Assembly (NCBI RefSeq): GCF_902686445.1
Contig: NC_062227.1
Location: 24,978,777-25,042,776 of the forward strand
From: Sciurus carolinensis
Lineage: Eukaryota; Chordata; Mammalia; Rodentia; Sciuridae
DNA length: 64,000 nucleotides
Reading direction: 5' to 3'
Shown piece by piece: positions 1 through 12,637 of this stretch (position 1 is its first letter; each line of letters starts with the position of its first letter). Made by a program: the position numbers and the translations under genes. The notes beneath the pieces are model-generated. The model searched no databases and was not told the DNA's origin. It saw only the letters and a list, made by a program, of their open reading frames with translations.

Positions 1-60
1 CTTTTAACATCATTGCTTTCTCCAAACATTACAAAATCACACATCAAAACCATCTCTCAT

Positions 61-230
61 CCTAGCTACTTGGAATTTTGAGGCAAGAGGATTTCAAGTT
101 TGAGGCCAGCCTGGGCAGCTAGCCAGATCCTAAATAAGAGGGGCTGGGGGTGTAACTTGGTGCTTGCCCAGGATGTGTGAGAACTTTGGTCCAATTCCTA
201 GAAAGAGTCTTGCAACAACAACAAAAACGT
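61..230 (+). mobile_element. degenerate B1-ID dimeric SINE
   Basis: A B1/7SL-like left part (GAGGCCAGCCTGGGCAGC) is followed by an ID-like right part (GGGGCTGGGGGTGTAACTTGG) and an ACAACAACAA tail. It is clearly decayed compared with the other dimers in the window, and its 5' end is not visible. Confidence 0.6.
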
Positions 231-367
231 ACTTACACACACAAAACCAAACCAAACAACTAAATCTCTATATAGAGTTGTCTGTATAGCTTGATTGTGT
301 AGTAGTAGGGATTTAATAAATCTCAAGGACTGTGATGAGCTGTTGGGTAGTCTTTCTTTCTTGCTGT

Positions 368-503
368 CCTTTCTTTGTTTTGTTTTTTTTGTTGTTGTTG
401 TTTGTTTGTTTGTTTTTGTGTGTGTGTGTGTGTTGCTGGGGATAGAACCCAGGACCTTGGGCATGCTAGGCAACACTTCACTGGTGAGCTACACGGCCAA
501 CCC
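368..503 (-). mobile_element. ID-type SINE (tRNA-derived), minus strand
   Basis: The minus-strand ID head lies at about 433-503, with the plus-strand text GGGGATAGAACCCAGGACC matching the tRNA B-box side. The T-rich and GT-rich stretch before it is the reversed A-rich tail. It is diverged from the consensus. Confidence 0.75.
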
Positions 504-670
504 AGAAAAATAATTTTCATAAGGAACTTAATTATTCCATTTCTAGAATGTCTTATTTTTAAAAATTTTTGCTACAAATAATTCATTTTGCAGCATTTTG
601 ATGACATGTGTGTGTCAGAAAATATCTGAAGCATATTATAGTGGCCTGTGGCCATTTAGGGTCAAAAATG

Positions 671-695
671 TGTGTGTGTGTGTGTGTGTGTGTGT
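671..695. repeat. (GT)n microsatellite
   Basis: An uninterrupted run of about 12 GT dinucleotides. Confidence 0.9.
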
Positions 696-897
696 CTCGG
701 GGGCAGCAAGCAAAAGGTATAGAGCGAAGGTAGAAGGGAAGAAACGTTCTCTGGACCTGTAAAATTTCAAGCAAACTTAAAAAATAGTTAACTTCAGGGA
801 GTTGGATGTTCTTTGGAAAGTATGCTAGTGGTCAATCAACTCTTGCTTCAATAACTTTTAAACTACAGTTTTACTTGTTTTAAAAAGCACTTTTTAG

Positions 898-1103
898 CTG
901 GGCATGGTGGCACATGCCTGTAATTCCAGTGGTTCAGGAGGTTAAGGCAGGAGGATCATGAGTTCAAAGACAGTCTCAGCAAAAATGAGGCACCAAGCAA
1001 CTCAGTGAACCCTGTCTCTAAGTAAAATACAAAAATAGGGCTGGGACGTAGCTCAGTGGTCGAGTGAACCTGAGTTCAATACCCAGTACCCTCCCCCAAA
1101 AAA
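898..1103 (+). mobile_element. B1-ID dimeric SINE
   Basis: The left monomer starts GCTGGGCATGGTGGCACATG (7SL/B1-like). A linker with CTCAGTGAACCCTGTCTC leads to the ID monomer GGGCTGGGACGTAGCTCAGT and a short A-rich end. This is the squirrel-type dimer that recurs through the window. Confidence 0.9.
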
Positions 1104-1899
1104 GCATCTTTTGCCCTAAATAAGGTCCATGGATTGTATCAGGGTCTATTTCCTGCTTGTGATATTATATTACGGTGAGGCATGGTTTTACTGAAGGAAA
1201 AGTACAGGGCATCTCTATTATTTCTTTCAAATTCACCTTACATAATATTTTATATATTCTGTTAGATATGCAAAATTTTATGTAAAAAAAATTCAATTAT
1301 CTCAAAATTAAAGGGTTTAAATTGTATCCTCTGAATAATGCAATGAAGAGATGACAGATGATGGATGAGAAATGAATTGATGGATGACAGCGGCTTCGCT
1401 TTTCTCCATTTCTTCACCCACTACAATAGCCAATGTGGTCAGTTAATGACCTTCTCAACCCAAACCACGTTTCATTCTGAAGCCTTCTTTCTAGAAGGCT
1501 CTCTTTCTCATCCCTGAAAAACATAGTTATGTTCTTTGTATTGGCAAAGGTCTTTATTATAGCCATAAAGGATAATGGACTTGACTCATTCCATTATTTT
1601 TTCCAACAAAAGTCATAAAAGTTTTAGTTCTGCCTAGATGTTGTCAACCAGGGTGAACATAACTTACACAAAAATAGGCAAAAAAACCTTTGCTTTTGTA
1701 TTTCTCATTATTGATTATTATTTAATCCACTTTGTATAGCCTCCAAAACTTACAAATTGAAATATATTGTATCTGTTTTCTTTCGCTTTCTAGCTGCCGT
1801 GATACATACCAATGCTTAATTTAAAGCAAACAGGTCACTTTGTCTTTTAATTGAATTCTTTTCAAAATACACATTACATATCTCACTTATTTTTAAAGA

Positions 1900-2240
1900 A
1901 AATATAGCATACAGTTTTTTTTGATACTTTTCTAAAATTTTAGTTCTTTTTATTCTGAGTTATTATAAATCCAAAAGTAATTTTAAAAAAATAATGATCT
2001 CCTGTATTTTTTCCCACTTTCCCCAAATGTTAACATCTTGTAACACCATACCACATTATCGCAACAAGGAAGCTGATGTGGACACAATCTACTTATCTTA
2101 TTCAGATTTCCCCAATCATGTGTGTATGTATCCATTTGTGTGCTTATTTCCATGCATCAAGGTTCAATTTTCTTCTTCTATTAGGTTTTCAAACAAATGG
2201 ACATCAGGCTTCGTTCATGTTTCTGCTTCTGATAACAGGA
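1900..2240. mobile_element. possible ancient L1M 3'-region fragment
   Basis: Phrases such as CCCCAAATGTTAACATCTTG and CTTATTCAGATTTCCCCAAT resemble the 3' untranslated region of old mammalian L1 (L1MC to L1ME type) from general knowledge of that family. No tail or target duplication is visible, so boundaries and strand are uncertain. Confidence 0.4.
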
Positions 2241-2785
2241 GTTAGAGATTTTAGCCACAAAGATCAGAACCCACCCTGGCAAGTGCTGTTTCCCTGTGAT
2301 AACCAAAAAATGTTCCATTTGAAAATTGCCCCAATGTGTCATCAGCAACTGCACAAAACAAAAGATAGTTCTGAAGATGTTCTGTCTGCCTTGGTCTTTC
2401 AGTTCAGAGCTTTATGCATGAAAGGGGCAGGCTCTCTCACATCTTTTCCTCCCAACTCCCTCGCTCCTCCCTGTTTTCCTTTCTGTTTGTTTTTCCAGAT
2501 AAACTGGAATGGTCCTTGGAAAATCACAACTTAAGTAGACAAATCTGCTCTTCAGAGAGTTATAAGCAAATGATTAACATGGAGAAAACTGTTTAATGGC
2601 AAAGACTCAAAGATCTAATTTTTCTAATGAACAAATATAGAAGATTTTTTTAAAAGAGTAGGTTGATTCTTTAATGCAAAGTGAAAAACATGAAATTACA
2701 ACAGATCTTGGAAATAAAAATGAAGAACTCATTCCCTATAAAGAGTTGTGATGATTTACATCTCGGAAGTGTCCTTCCTTAAATT

Positions 2786-2872
2786 AACACATATATATAC
2801 ACATATATATACATATATATACACATCTGCACCCATATACTTCCACACACATGCACATACACACACTAAGAG
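2786..2872. repeat. TA/CA compound microsatellite
   Basis: Interrupted ACATATATATAC units run into ACACACATGCACATACACAC. It is low-complexity and probably length-variable. Confidence 0.85.
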
Positions 2873-3390
2873 CTCAAGTACAGAGGGCAAAATCAAACGC
2901 ACCCAGCTGGGGTAGTTGTTTCCCCAAATTGCAAACACTATTGGTCCTACAATAAATGGGGTATGTGTGGGGGGGAGTGTTATTGGCAAAACAGAGGACA
3001 GTGATTATTTTCTCAGGAAAAAAAGGTTAGATGTCATATTTTCCTCTGTTTCAAACAAATGACAGAGCATTTAGAAAAACAAGGTGCCTAAATCTTGTTA
3101 GGATAGGTAATCTCATGTTAGCTTAACAGTAAAATCCAAATTCTGCTTACCCCAGAATTTTTCCCATCAGGACATGTCATTATCACCAGAAACACTTTTC
3201 CCACCAGGCTTTGTCCTTTCCACACTTCCTGAAGTAGATATGCGTGAAAGGAAAAAATAGGAAGACATACTGTAAAAAAAAAAAAAAAAAAAAAGTGTTC
3301 TACAATGAACCATTTGCATAAGTTTGCAATTTGAACTTTTCATCTTCAAATAACCTGAGAATTTATTGGCACAGTCTATGGGTGTAGTGA

Positions 3391-4092
3391 CCTCCCTGCT
3401 TATTTGTGGGAGACACATTCTAAAACATCCTATGGATGACTGAAAACATGGTAGTGCAAAACCCTATATAAAGCATGTTTTTTTCTCTACATACATACTT
3501 ATGATAAAGTTTAATCTATAAATTAGGTACAGGAAGAGATTAATAACTATAATTATAAAATAGAACAAGTATGTCAATATACTAAGAAAAGTTATGTGAA
3601 TGTGACCTCTCTCTGTCTCTGAAAATATCTTATACTGTAGATCTTAGCAACCTCAGCATATGGTTTTTTCATCCCTTATTAAGTAGAGAAATTTCACCTT
3701 TTCATTAAAAGGAAAGATATGCTGTCCTTTGGCATATCCGAAATGCCAGTGTCTTTACTTTTATAATCGGGGTCCATTATTAAGTAAAATAAAGGTTAAC
3801 TGAACATAAGCACTATAATACCGTGCCAGTCATTCTTATAAGGCAGGCACACACTAAGTGACTAACACAAGTAGGTAGCATACACACCCTGGACACACTG
3901 GACAAAGGAATGATTCAACTTCTTGGTAGAACACAGTGGAGCAACCTAGGCTCTCATGATACTACTCAGAAGGATGGGCAATTTAAAACTTATGAGTTGT
4001 TTATTTTGGAACTTTTCCATTTAATGTTTTTGGACCATGATCATATGTAACTGAAACTTCAAAAACAGTAACCATGAATAAAGGGGATTAGT
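3391..4092 (+). mobile_element. Tigger-like DNA transposon remnant (non-autonomous)
   Basis: The left end reads TGCTTATTTGTGGGAGACAC and the right end ACCATGAATAAAGGGGATTA. Read on the opposite strand, the right end imperfectly matches the left, forming inverted termini. Internal text such as GATAAAGTTTAATCTATAAA matches the AT-rich interior of Tigger/MER2-type elements as I know the family. No transposase frame survives. Confidence 0.65.
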
Positions 4093-5671
4093 GCACTCAC
4101 TGTAGAAAACAGACCATATGGGCCGTCACAGAACTGTTAAGTGATGGAGTCTCAGAAGGGATCCATGGCATGAGTCCACTCTGTGCATCACGTCCTGACA
4201 TTTAGCACCAGGAGCCTTTGTTGTTTTATGCTGGAACTTTCAGTTGAAAGCCAAACAAGAGAAATCCTCAGACTTCCTGAATTCCAGGTATCTGTGAAGT
4301 GGGACTGGGAACATTTTTCCTGTGGCTGTAAAAGAGCTTTCTAGTCAGATAAGGTATTTTGAAGTTCCCCTGTTCAGACCCAGGTGTTCTGAAGCCTACA
4401 GAGAGGTTCACAGGATGGAAGCAAATGAGGTCAGTGGATTTTCTCATTTCTCTCAGCAAAGAACACCCTTCTAGCGCGACAGGGTTGCGAAGGTCACACA
4501 CTGAAGTGAATCTGGGCTGTACTTGAGCAAAGACAGCACATCGACATCTGAATTTGTCCTTAGGAAGTCACTCTGCTCTCATAATCAAACAGATGAACCT
4601 TTCAAAAGCAACCACTCCTCTTAATTCTGATGTACATGACAGAGACGGTAATTTGTAAACCAACAAAATCATTTTTCAACAAAGTCAAGCATGATTTGGC
4701 AGTTGCCATGTGCAGTGTGGGAGCCAGAGGCTTGGACTTTCCTGCTGGCCCTGCTGAGAACTGGATGGCAGATGACAAGGTCTGTTTCTAATTAGCCCAG
4801 TTCACCTAGTTCCAAAGAGGAGCCTGGCTCTTCCTAAATCTGGCGGCACAATTCATTAGAAACGTGGATATTGGACAGCATCCCAGAGCAGTGCTCCGAA
4901 AAAAAAAAGATCTCCAACACTGAAATCTTCCTCAGGAGAGAAGAGCGGAGAGAAAAAGCACCCCTTTCTACACATGGCACCTCTGTGCCGATTCGACCTC
5001 CAGTCTGAAAATCAGGATTAGCGGCTCATCTATTGGAAGCTTCCCTGAGGCATTTACACTCATTTACCTGGACACACGAGCCAAACCAAATGAACGACTT
5101 GATCACGATTTCCTGGTCACTCCAGCTGAGAAGCACATTTCTTCAACCATTGAGAGCCTTAGATAGTGCCCAGAATCAAAGGCTAGGTTTAGGCCTCATC
5201 TCTGCTCCCACTCCAGGGATGGGACCAGCAACAGGACTCAGAGGCCCTCCAACTCTGACAGTTAAGTCACTGGTCTCTTTTTCCTCAAGTCTTCCTTTAT
5301 ATTCCTGAACAAATATACCCATATCCTTGGTAGGGAGCAAACACGTGTGTGTACATGCTCACACATGCCGGTGCACACATGAACACACACACATACACAT
5401 ATGTATATGCATTCAGAAAACTCTGCTAACCTACAAGTTTCAAAGCGGATAGGTGATCATCCTTTGCTGTGAATTGTTGATTACATTCTTGTTTTTATGA
5501 AATATATTTAAAATGTACTTTTTTTCTTTGCTGATTATTCTCAAATATGGTAAGCATTTAGTTTGCAAGAAATATTTAATGCTATGGAAAATTTTATAAA
5601 GGCTCAGATACACCAGTATACAAAGCTGGTTTCTGCCTTAATTAATTAGGGAGTGGAGTGGAGGGGTTAAG
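4093..5671. other. single-copy DNA, no gene recognised
   Basis: No repeat family is recognised. The 4,660-4,880 part is less AT-rich than its surroundings. The 91-codon frame at 5,033-5,308 has no domain, splice-site or homology support. A CA/TG-rich tract lies at 5,341-5,410. Confidence 0.5.
5341..5410. repeat. CA/TG-rich tract
   Basis: Interrupted CA and GT dinucleotide runs, with CACACATGAACACACACACA in the middle. Confidence 0.75.
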
Positions 5672-5885
5672 TATTCAAGCATGAGAACCAGACTCCCTGG
5701 GTTCAAACCTAAATCTGCCATCACTACAGACAGAATTTTGTTGCCAAGTTATCGTGAACCTTAATTTGTTCATTTTCAGAAAGGGCCAATATTAATAGTA
5801 CTTACTTCATAAAGCTGTTATGAAAATTGCTTGAGTCAGTCTGAGCAAAGGACTTAGTAAGTGCCCAGTGAACACTTTGTCTAAT
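5672..5885 (-). mobile_element. MIR SINE, minus strand
   Basis: The text CCTGGGTTCAAACCTAAATC, then TTAATTTGTTCATTTTCAGA, then TAGTACTTACTTCATAAAGC, then AGTAAGTGCCCAGTGAACAC follows the reverse complement of MIR in order. It is heavily diverged, as expected for this ancient family. Confidence 0.7.
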
Positions 5886-6384
5886 TACTAGTCAACTGTT
5901 GTTGACTAAAGTACTCTGCAAGCAGATCCTGTGGATGGACTTAAGTAACAATTTACTCTGTACAGCATTTCACTGTTTGCAAACTATAATCGTTGTCCTC
6001 TTCCAACCGTGAACCGCTACTCTCCAGCAAGACATACTGATCATCTCTGCATTTGAGAGAAGAAAATAAACTTCAGAGACATTCACTTATTTGTTTAAGG
6101 ACAAAAAGCAAGTTTCAAGAGTCAGAATTAACTCTGGCTTTGTTCCTTGGGACCAATGCTTTTCCAATGACATTGAATTATTTGAAAAATGATGAGTTTG
6201 CTGCTATTGTAAATTTTCATTTTGAATTTTATTTGTTGTATAGTAAGAATTCCTCTAGAAATCACAAAAGAAAATTTTCCTATTCTTCACATAAATGTAA
6301 GAAAAGTCCTAGGAGAATTTGTGCATCCAAATAGAGCAATGATTTAGTGTGTCACTATCTTTTAGTGGATAATAAAATCAAAAT
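5886..6384. other. single-copy AT-rich DNA
   Basis: It contains a 93-codon open frame (6,053-6,334) with no recognisable domain and ordinary AT-rich composition. I see nothing else here. Confidence 0.45.
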
Positions 6385-7340
6385 CAGTGAGTTATGACCA
6401 AAATTTTTAAAGAAAAAATGAAATATTCTACCAGACATTTATAAAAGAACTAATACTAATGATCTTTAAATGATTCCATGAAAGAAATGAAATAGTTCCA
6501 AACTCATTTTATGAAGCCAGTATTACACTCATACTAAAACCAGATAAGAACACATTAAGGAAAGAAAACTACAGGCAAATATCCCTGAGGATCATAGATG
6601 AAAAAAATCTTTAATAAAATATTAGCAAACCGTATTCAGCAACATGTTAAGATTGTACATTGTGACCAAGTTGATTTTATCCCAGCAATGCAAGGATGGT
6701 TTAAGTTATGCAAATCAATAAGTTTAATTCATCAGACAAATAGAATTAAGGACAAAAATCCCAAAGTCATCTCAATAGATAGAAAAAAAAGTCTTCCACT
6801 AAATTCAGCACCCGCTCACTATAAAAAAAAACACTGAAGAAACTATGGATAGAAGAAACTTACCCCAAAATGATAAAGGATATATGTGACAAACCCAAAG
6901 CCAACATCATAGTGAATGTATAAAAACTAAAAACATTTCCTTTGAAATCTGGAACAAGACAAGAATGTCCACTGTCACCACTCCTAATCAATATAGTACT
7001 AGAAATTCTAGCCAGAGTAATTAGGTAAGAGAAGAAAATAAAAGGGATAAAAAAAAGAAAGGAAGAAGTCAAATCTTCACTATTTGCAGGTATCATCTTA
7101 TACTTAGAAGATCCAAAAGTTCCACCAGAAAACTGTTAGAGTCAATTAACAAATTTGGCAAAAAAGGAGATTACAAAACCAACATACAAAAATCAATAGC
7201 TTTCATATACACTAATAATAAATTTGCTTAGAAAGAAATCAGGAAAACACTCCCATTCGCAATAACCTCAAAAAACACACACACAAAACTCTAGGTATAA
7301 ATCTAACTAAGAGATGAAAGACCTTTACAATTATCATTCT
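6385..7340 (+). pseudogene. L1 ORF2 reverse-transcriptase fragment, decayed
   Basis: The plus strand encodes broken pieces of L1 ORF2. Around 6,600-6,720 the frame reads [17 protein letters not shown], then [13 protein letters not shown], which is the RT region that also occurs in the intact-looking L1 at 35-36.5 kb. Later text (6,940-7,000) corresponds to the stretch before the catalytic motif. Stops and frameshifts are frequent. Only the central third of an ORF2 is present, with no 5' UTR, ORF1 or tail visible, so this is an internal relic of an old insertion. Confidence 0.8.
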
Positions 7341-7714
7341 GTCCACAAATGCCAGTTGAAACTCCCAACTGTGACTACTGAAGATTTCCAGAACAGCTTC
7401 TAGGAGCAGGACAGCTTCTGCAGAGTGCCACCATCCCGGTACTGGAGTCCCACCTGTTTGGGACTCTTTGGTTACAATGCAGATCGCCAGGGTCCTCTGG
7501 AGAAACTTGAAGGGCTGAACAGTGAATAGAAAGCAAGTCAAATCTGTTGCATATGAAATCACAAGACCTTTCCAACACTCAACTATAACTCCCAGCCCAC
7601 ACAAGCCTAGACATGGAGAGGATAAAGCCAAGAGTGGGGAGAGAGAGAGAGACATTGCCACACTTTCACTGGGACTCCATAGCCATACCTGTTACACAGG
7701 ATAATGAAACTTTA
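7341..7714. other. single-copy DNA between an L1 fragment and a MIR
   Basis: Two long minus-strand frames cross this area (7,239-7,661 and 7,375-7,578), but the first starts inside L1 sequence and neither shows a domain. A GA run lies at about 7,639-7,652. Confidence 0.4.
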
Positions 7715-7813
7715 TTTGCTCCAGGTACCTCATAAGGTTAAGGTATGGTAATGATAAAATATGATAATCATTGTTAAAAGTGCTAGGAAAACCTATACAC
7801 TCTATAAATGTTA
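7715..7813 (-). mobile_element. MIR SINE fragment, minus strand
   Basis: CTCCAGGTACCTCATAAGGT followed by AAAGTGCTAGGAAAACCTAT matches the reversed 5' half of MIR in order. Confidence 0.5.
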
Positions 7814-7875
7814 GGTGACACTTTCATCACTAACCAAAAATGTGAATATGGAAGAAATGTTAAATAAAACAAGAA

Positions 7876-8283
7876 TAGTATGGTCTGCATTCCATTTGTC
7901 TTCCAAGGGTTTGTGTGTTGGGAGCTCAGTCATTAGCGTGGTGATGTTAAGAAACAGGGTCAAGTTGGGGATTCTTAGGTCATCAAGGGAGTATTCAGAA
8001 GAGTTTAAGGTAGTGCTTATGGAAACCCTGAGCAAAGTGTTAGAAAAGACTGAGCCAGACCCCCAAATCTTCTCTGGTCTCCTGTCTTGTGACCTTGTTC
8101 TTGTATACCCCCTACCCCCATAGGATGTCATTCATTCTTAGGCCCTCACCAGAGACTAAAGCAATGAGGCCACCAATCTTGAATTTTCAGCCTTCAAAAG
8201 TGTGAGCTAAATCAATCTTTTTTCTTTATAAAGTTAACCTACATCAGGTATTTCATTGTAGTAACAAAACCAGAATAATACTT
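7876..8283 (+). mobile_element. MaLR-type LTR (ERVL-MaLR), plus strand
   Basis: It begins near TAGTATGGTCTGCATTCCAT and continues GGGTTTGTGTGTTGGGAGCT, then GTGGTGATGTTAAGAAACAG. It ends near TTCATTGTAGTAACAAAACC. This order is typical of rodent MaLR LTRs. The two opposing open frames of about 100 codons over it (7,811-8,131) are chance frames in LTR sequence. Confidence 0.65.
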
Positions 8284-10136
8284 AACTGGTAATATATACT
8301 GCATCAAACTGATGCTCCACAGTCAATGGAGCTCCTATCATTGTTATTCTCCAAGAGTTACTTTGGTCCCTAAGACAATTTATCTTTGGTCTGCTGAAAA
8401 CCTCACGTGACCTACCTGTAACCGAATTTACCAATTTGAAAAGACAAAATTTTAAAAGCCCTCTGACTTGCAAATGATCAAAGTAAAAAGTTTTCAAGAT
8501 AAGTTGGGGATTAGGAAAAGAGGACCTCACAGAATTCTGGAAATGACATCTTTTTCAGTCAATAAGGAGAAAAATATGCCGGCCACTAGATTGAAAGATA
8601 AAACAATTGAACAGGTTTTTTTAAAATCCAGTGGTACTCTTCTTGTAAATTGATTAGCTTTTCCTTAATCCTCAGTTACATGGAGATCTGAGTATCAGAG
8701 GTTTTTGTTTCTACCAGTTTCCTTTGTGTGGTGAACAAATACTTGTCTCACTAAGAGGAAAAGGCATGTTGCTTGTAGGTGGCTGCTTCGACATTTCTAA
8801 ACAGGAAGGTGACATTATTTCAGAGAAGTGTACACTGTTCCTACAGTAATCAGTAAATACTAATAGAATTATGTAAGAATGATGGGGAAATGATTTTATT
8901 CAGAATTTACCAACAGTGAAAAGAAAGACTGAAAGTAAGAAATAATCTTTTTAAAAAATTTTTTAAAAAAATCGTTAAATATAATGGTTAAATATAAATA
9001 TATACCTTTATAAATATCAAAAGGTAAACTAAGAAAAACAAGCAAATAAAATATGGGACAAATATTTGTAGTTGACATAAAAATATACATATATTAATGA
9101 AGAGTTGCTCATATTTTAAAAAATGGAAGAATAAGCAAAAACAAATATAAATAAAACAAAAAAAAACAGTTGAAATGATTATCTATGGGAGGAGGGGGAA
9201 CTAGGGTGGAGGAGACAGAGAGATGTTAGATTTTTCTTAATGCCTTAAAAACATGGAGAAATTTTATATATTATTACACAAAATTTAACTCAATCTAAGA
9301 AAAACAATGTAAATCCCAAAAGTTGTCTATAACATTAGGCAAATGAATTTATCTGAGTCTGGTTGGGACTTGGTAACCACACAGGGCACTATACCCAGTG
9401 ACTTGACTTTGAGAGATTCTAGGGGGCTACACAGTCAGTAGAAGAATAGCTGATCAAAGTAATAATATAACAGTAATTTTCAAACCTTAATATTTACTAA
9501 TAATCCTATCGGTGGGAGTGATGGTATTGGCATTCAGATATTATTGTGTGTACAGTGTGAGATAAGGTAAATGAGTAATTATATTTCTATCTTTGAATAC
9601 TGGTGTGTTTGGTGTGGGAAAAAAGAGATAAAGTTTTGATTAATTACTGAATTTAAAGTGGAAGCATTGGTATGAATTCCTGATGTATTTTATCTTTAAA
9701 AAGAAATCCATATCCCTCAATTTTGCTAATTGAAAAGTCTAAAAACAATGACCAATCCAATAGCAATGAGCACCCATGGAACCCAGTGGTAAGTACCACG
9801 TCTTACAAAAAGAACTCAGGACTTAAGACATCTTTTCAATCCAAATATACAAGAAAGTATCGAATATTTCTAGGATCATATCAAAAGGATTTGACAAAAA
9901 TTAAATAATCTTCCATGGGCTAAATAGAGGACAATTTGAGTATCAGTAATAATAATGTATTGGATGAAAACATATTGACTACATTTAGCATTTGGTTATG
10001 TTTAATGACAGTAGGGAACTAACTCATTTTGAAAACTAGGAATTAAAGGGAAAGAATCAATTTCATCCTATCTTTCCAATATCAACTTTACCTCAAGGAA
10101 TTAAACAAGTGTCAAGAGAAATTTCCCTCTTTCTTT
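8284..10136. other. AT-rich single-copy DNA
   Basis: No repeat or coding pattern is recognised. An A/T-rich part at about 8,940-9,170 is low-complexity. Short open frames here (up to 82 codons) have no support. Confidence 0.5.
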
Positions 10137-10238
10137 CTTTCTTTTTTTTTTTTTTTTTTTTGTGGTGCTGGGGATTGAACCCAGGGCCTTGTGCATACAA
10201 GACAAGCACTCTACCAACTGAGCTATATCCCCTGCCCA
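10137..10238 (-). mobile_element. ID SINE, minus strand
   Basis: A T-run (reversed A tail) is followed by GGTGCTGGGGATTGAACCCA, then ACTGAGCTATATCCCCTGCC. It is close to consensus and therefore fairly young. Confidence 0.9.
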
Positions 10239-12537
10239 AGAAATTTCTTTTTGTAGAATTATCCAACCAAACAAATGAAGATGGAATGATAGAATGTCAT
10301 AATTTCACAAACCCCAGTAAGTGAATGAATATAGGCAATGATCACCAGTGCAGCTAAAGTCATATAAAGAGTCAGTCACACATTATTTACCTCCAGGTGG
10401 AAGTAAACAGTACTATCTAGGAAGAATTCTTGGGGCAAACATAAAGAACTGGAATCTATCCAACTTCTAGATACAGTCACCATTTTATAGGAAGTAGAGG
10501 GAATGGAGGAAGGATTCCACTGGGAGAAGGTGTGCTGGACCAACTGCCCAGTTTATGGGCTTGATTGGATCCTGATTTAAACAAACAAATGATAAAAGAT
10601 TTATGTGACTACTCACTACGTATTCGACAATATTGTGGAGTTACTTTTGGGGGGAGAGTTACTGACAGTGTGGTTATGTTTAAAAAGGAATGTCCTTGTT
10701 TCTTTAAAAGATATATAAATACACATATGATGTGTAGATATTTCACTAATATTCACAGATGGTATCTGAAATGTGTTTAAAAATAATCCAGAGAGGGGGG
10801 AGGTAGTAGGGAGGAGTACGGAGGAAAGATTGGCCATGGGCTGATAATCATTAAAGCCAGGAGATGAGTGTGTTGGTTTATTGTCTCAACTACTGAACAT
10901 ACTTGGAATTTTCCATAATAAAAAAAAATTAACTGTATCAAAATAAGCATATTATAAATAAAGCATTCCAAAAAGAAACTATCAATAACAGATAACTAAA
11001 TGATAAAAGACCCTAGAATAGCCATAAGAAAATATTATGGATTTTCAGGATAGTAGTTTTGAGAATGATAAACCACATGGTGAATAAAATTCACCCATCT
11101 AAGAAAAACAACTAGGCTTTTGTTCATGTCAACTGTGTGTCTGTTGGCTGACTTTAGAATTTAGAAAAATTCTCGCAAAGTAGCTGGGGGATTGAACATG
11201 CCAAAAATTGTGACAGACGATAAAGTTGGACTTTTACCAAGTTAGACATGACTAAATAAGATATATAATCTTCGTTGTAGCCAAGTTCATGCTGGAAAAT
11301 TAACCTAGTCACTCAAATGGATAAAAAATGTGACATCTTGTGTTATATTTGTAAAGTCAGACATTTTTCCAACAGATACATTTATTTATGCAGTTTCCTT
11401 TGAAATTAATGAGGAAAACACGAAAGAACTTAAACATGAACTCCTGACATAAATGTGTTTCTTGAGTGAAGGGAAGCTGTTGCATTTCTGCTGATACAAG
11501 GCAGTCACTGATTGACCCATCCTCCCTCAGCTGGCTCATCTCCTGAAAAATGATCACTGGGACCGCATGAAAGCTTATAGAGCAAAATCTCTGAAGGAGT
11601 CCTCCCCCACCCCCACTGAGATTTAGCAAACTAATCTTCCGTTAATATTTTTTCCAGATGCCTACATTATTCCCCTTGGAGTATTAACTTACCCAGTTAC
11701 AAGGAAGAAGAAAGAAAAAGCATACGATATTTTATATTTATACACATAGTCACTTGGAAAATCATTAAGTGGTACCACGCGGGGATGCTGCCTCCCAGGA
11801 GCAAAGTAGCCTTTATGCCTATTCATTTGTAGGAAGCAGAGCCAGGAAAACACACTGGCGTGTGATGCTCCATGTAGTTCCAAGATTCTCCTACCTCTCA
11901 GCTATGCAACCTAGCACTGGTCCCTCCTTCCTCATCTGTAAATTAGGACTCCAGGAGTGGAAAAAGAAAGCAACAAAGGGAGAGTCATGTTACTTCTCTT
12001 TAGACATCCACTGCAGCTTTTACACCAGAGAGCTGGACCCTGACTGCCTCCAACTTTTCATCAATAAGAGCAAACTCTTCTAAGCCCATGAGTTTCCAAG
12101 GGTGGCATTCAGTAGTAGGACATGAAGGTCAGTAGGAAGTACTCCTTCCCTCCAACCCATCAGGGTTCACTGGTGAGCAGATAAAAAAAGCAGAAGAATT
12201 AGAACGCTTTTACATGGAGTGGTTTTAGTCTTTATTTTTGCTGGGTTTTGAAGAGTAAGGAGACTATCACTAGCAGACAAGGGCAGAGACAAGTGAGAGG
12301 GGAAGAAAGGACATTCAAGGCTTAAAGTTGGAGTTTAAGAAAATCCGAGGACGTTAAACAAATATCTCCAGACAATTCACAAATAAGCGAGATGAGGTTA
12401 AAAAAGGCAACTGCAAAGGCCCCCACAGCCCTGCTCAGAGGCTGGGTGAGCTTTGTTCTAAGGAGTCTTGAAAACCAACAGAGATTCTTCATCAAGGGAA
12501 GTTCATGAGCAATTTGTTGTTTTATTTACGTGACTGA
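10239..12537. other. single-copy DNA, no gene recognised
   Basis: No repeat family is clear. Open frames of up to 104 codons (11,769-12,083, plus) show no domain. A short MIR-like phrase (CCTTCCTCATCTGTAAATTA) occurs near 11,927-11,946 but is too short to call. Confidence 0.45.
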
Positions 12538-12637
12538 TTTTTTTTTTTTTTTTTTTTTTGGTGGTGCTGGGGATTGAACCCCGGGCCTTATGCATGTAAA
12601 GCAAGCACTCTACCAACTGAGCTACATCCCCAACCCT
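12538..12637 (-). mobile_element. ID SINE, minus strand
   Basis: A run of about 21 T is followed by GGTGGTGCTGGGGATTGAAC, then CAACTGAGCTACATCCCCAA. It is close to consensus. Confidence 0.9.

Larger units (their letters stand above)
1104..3390. other. AT-rich DNA without a recognisable gene
   Basis: I find no splice-like or coding pattern. The longest open frame (2,076-2,534, plus) overlaps an ancient L1-like fragment at its start and has no recognisable domain. A TA/CA microsatellite lies at 2,786-2,872 and a 21-A run at 3,274-3,294. Confidence 0.6.

Noticed and set aside
2076..2534. 152-codon plus-strand frame
   Set aside because: It starts in an L1-like fragment, is rich in Phe, Cys and His without a motif, and shows no splice or start context.
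5033..5308. 91-codon plus-strand frame
   Set aside because: No recognisable family and no gene context; consistent with chance in a GC-richer patch.
7811..8131. Opposing frames of 102 and 106 codons
   Set aside because: Both are in or beside a MaLR LTR and cover the same bases; no domain is seen.
10137..10238. tRNA gene-like sequence (also at the other ID copies)
   Set aside because: The heads have tRNA-type A and B boxes but carry A tails and cannot fold as intact tRNAs; they are SINEs.
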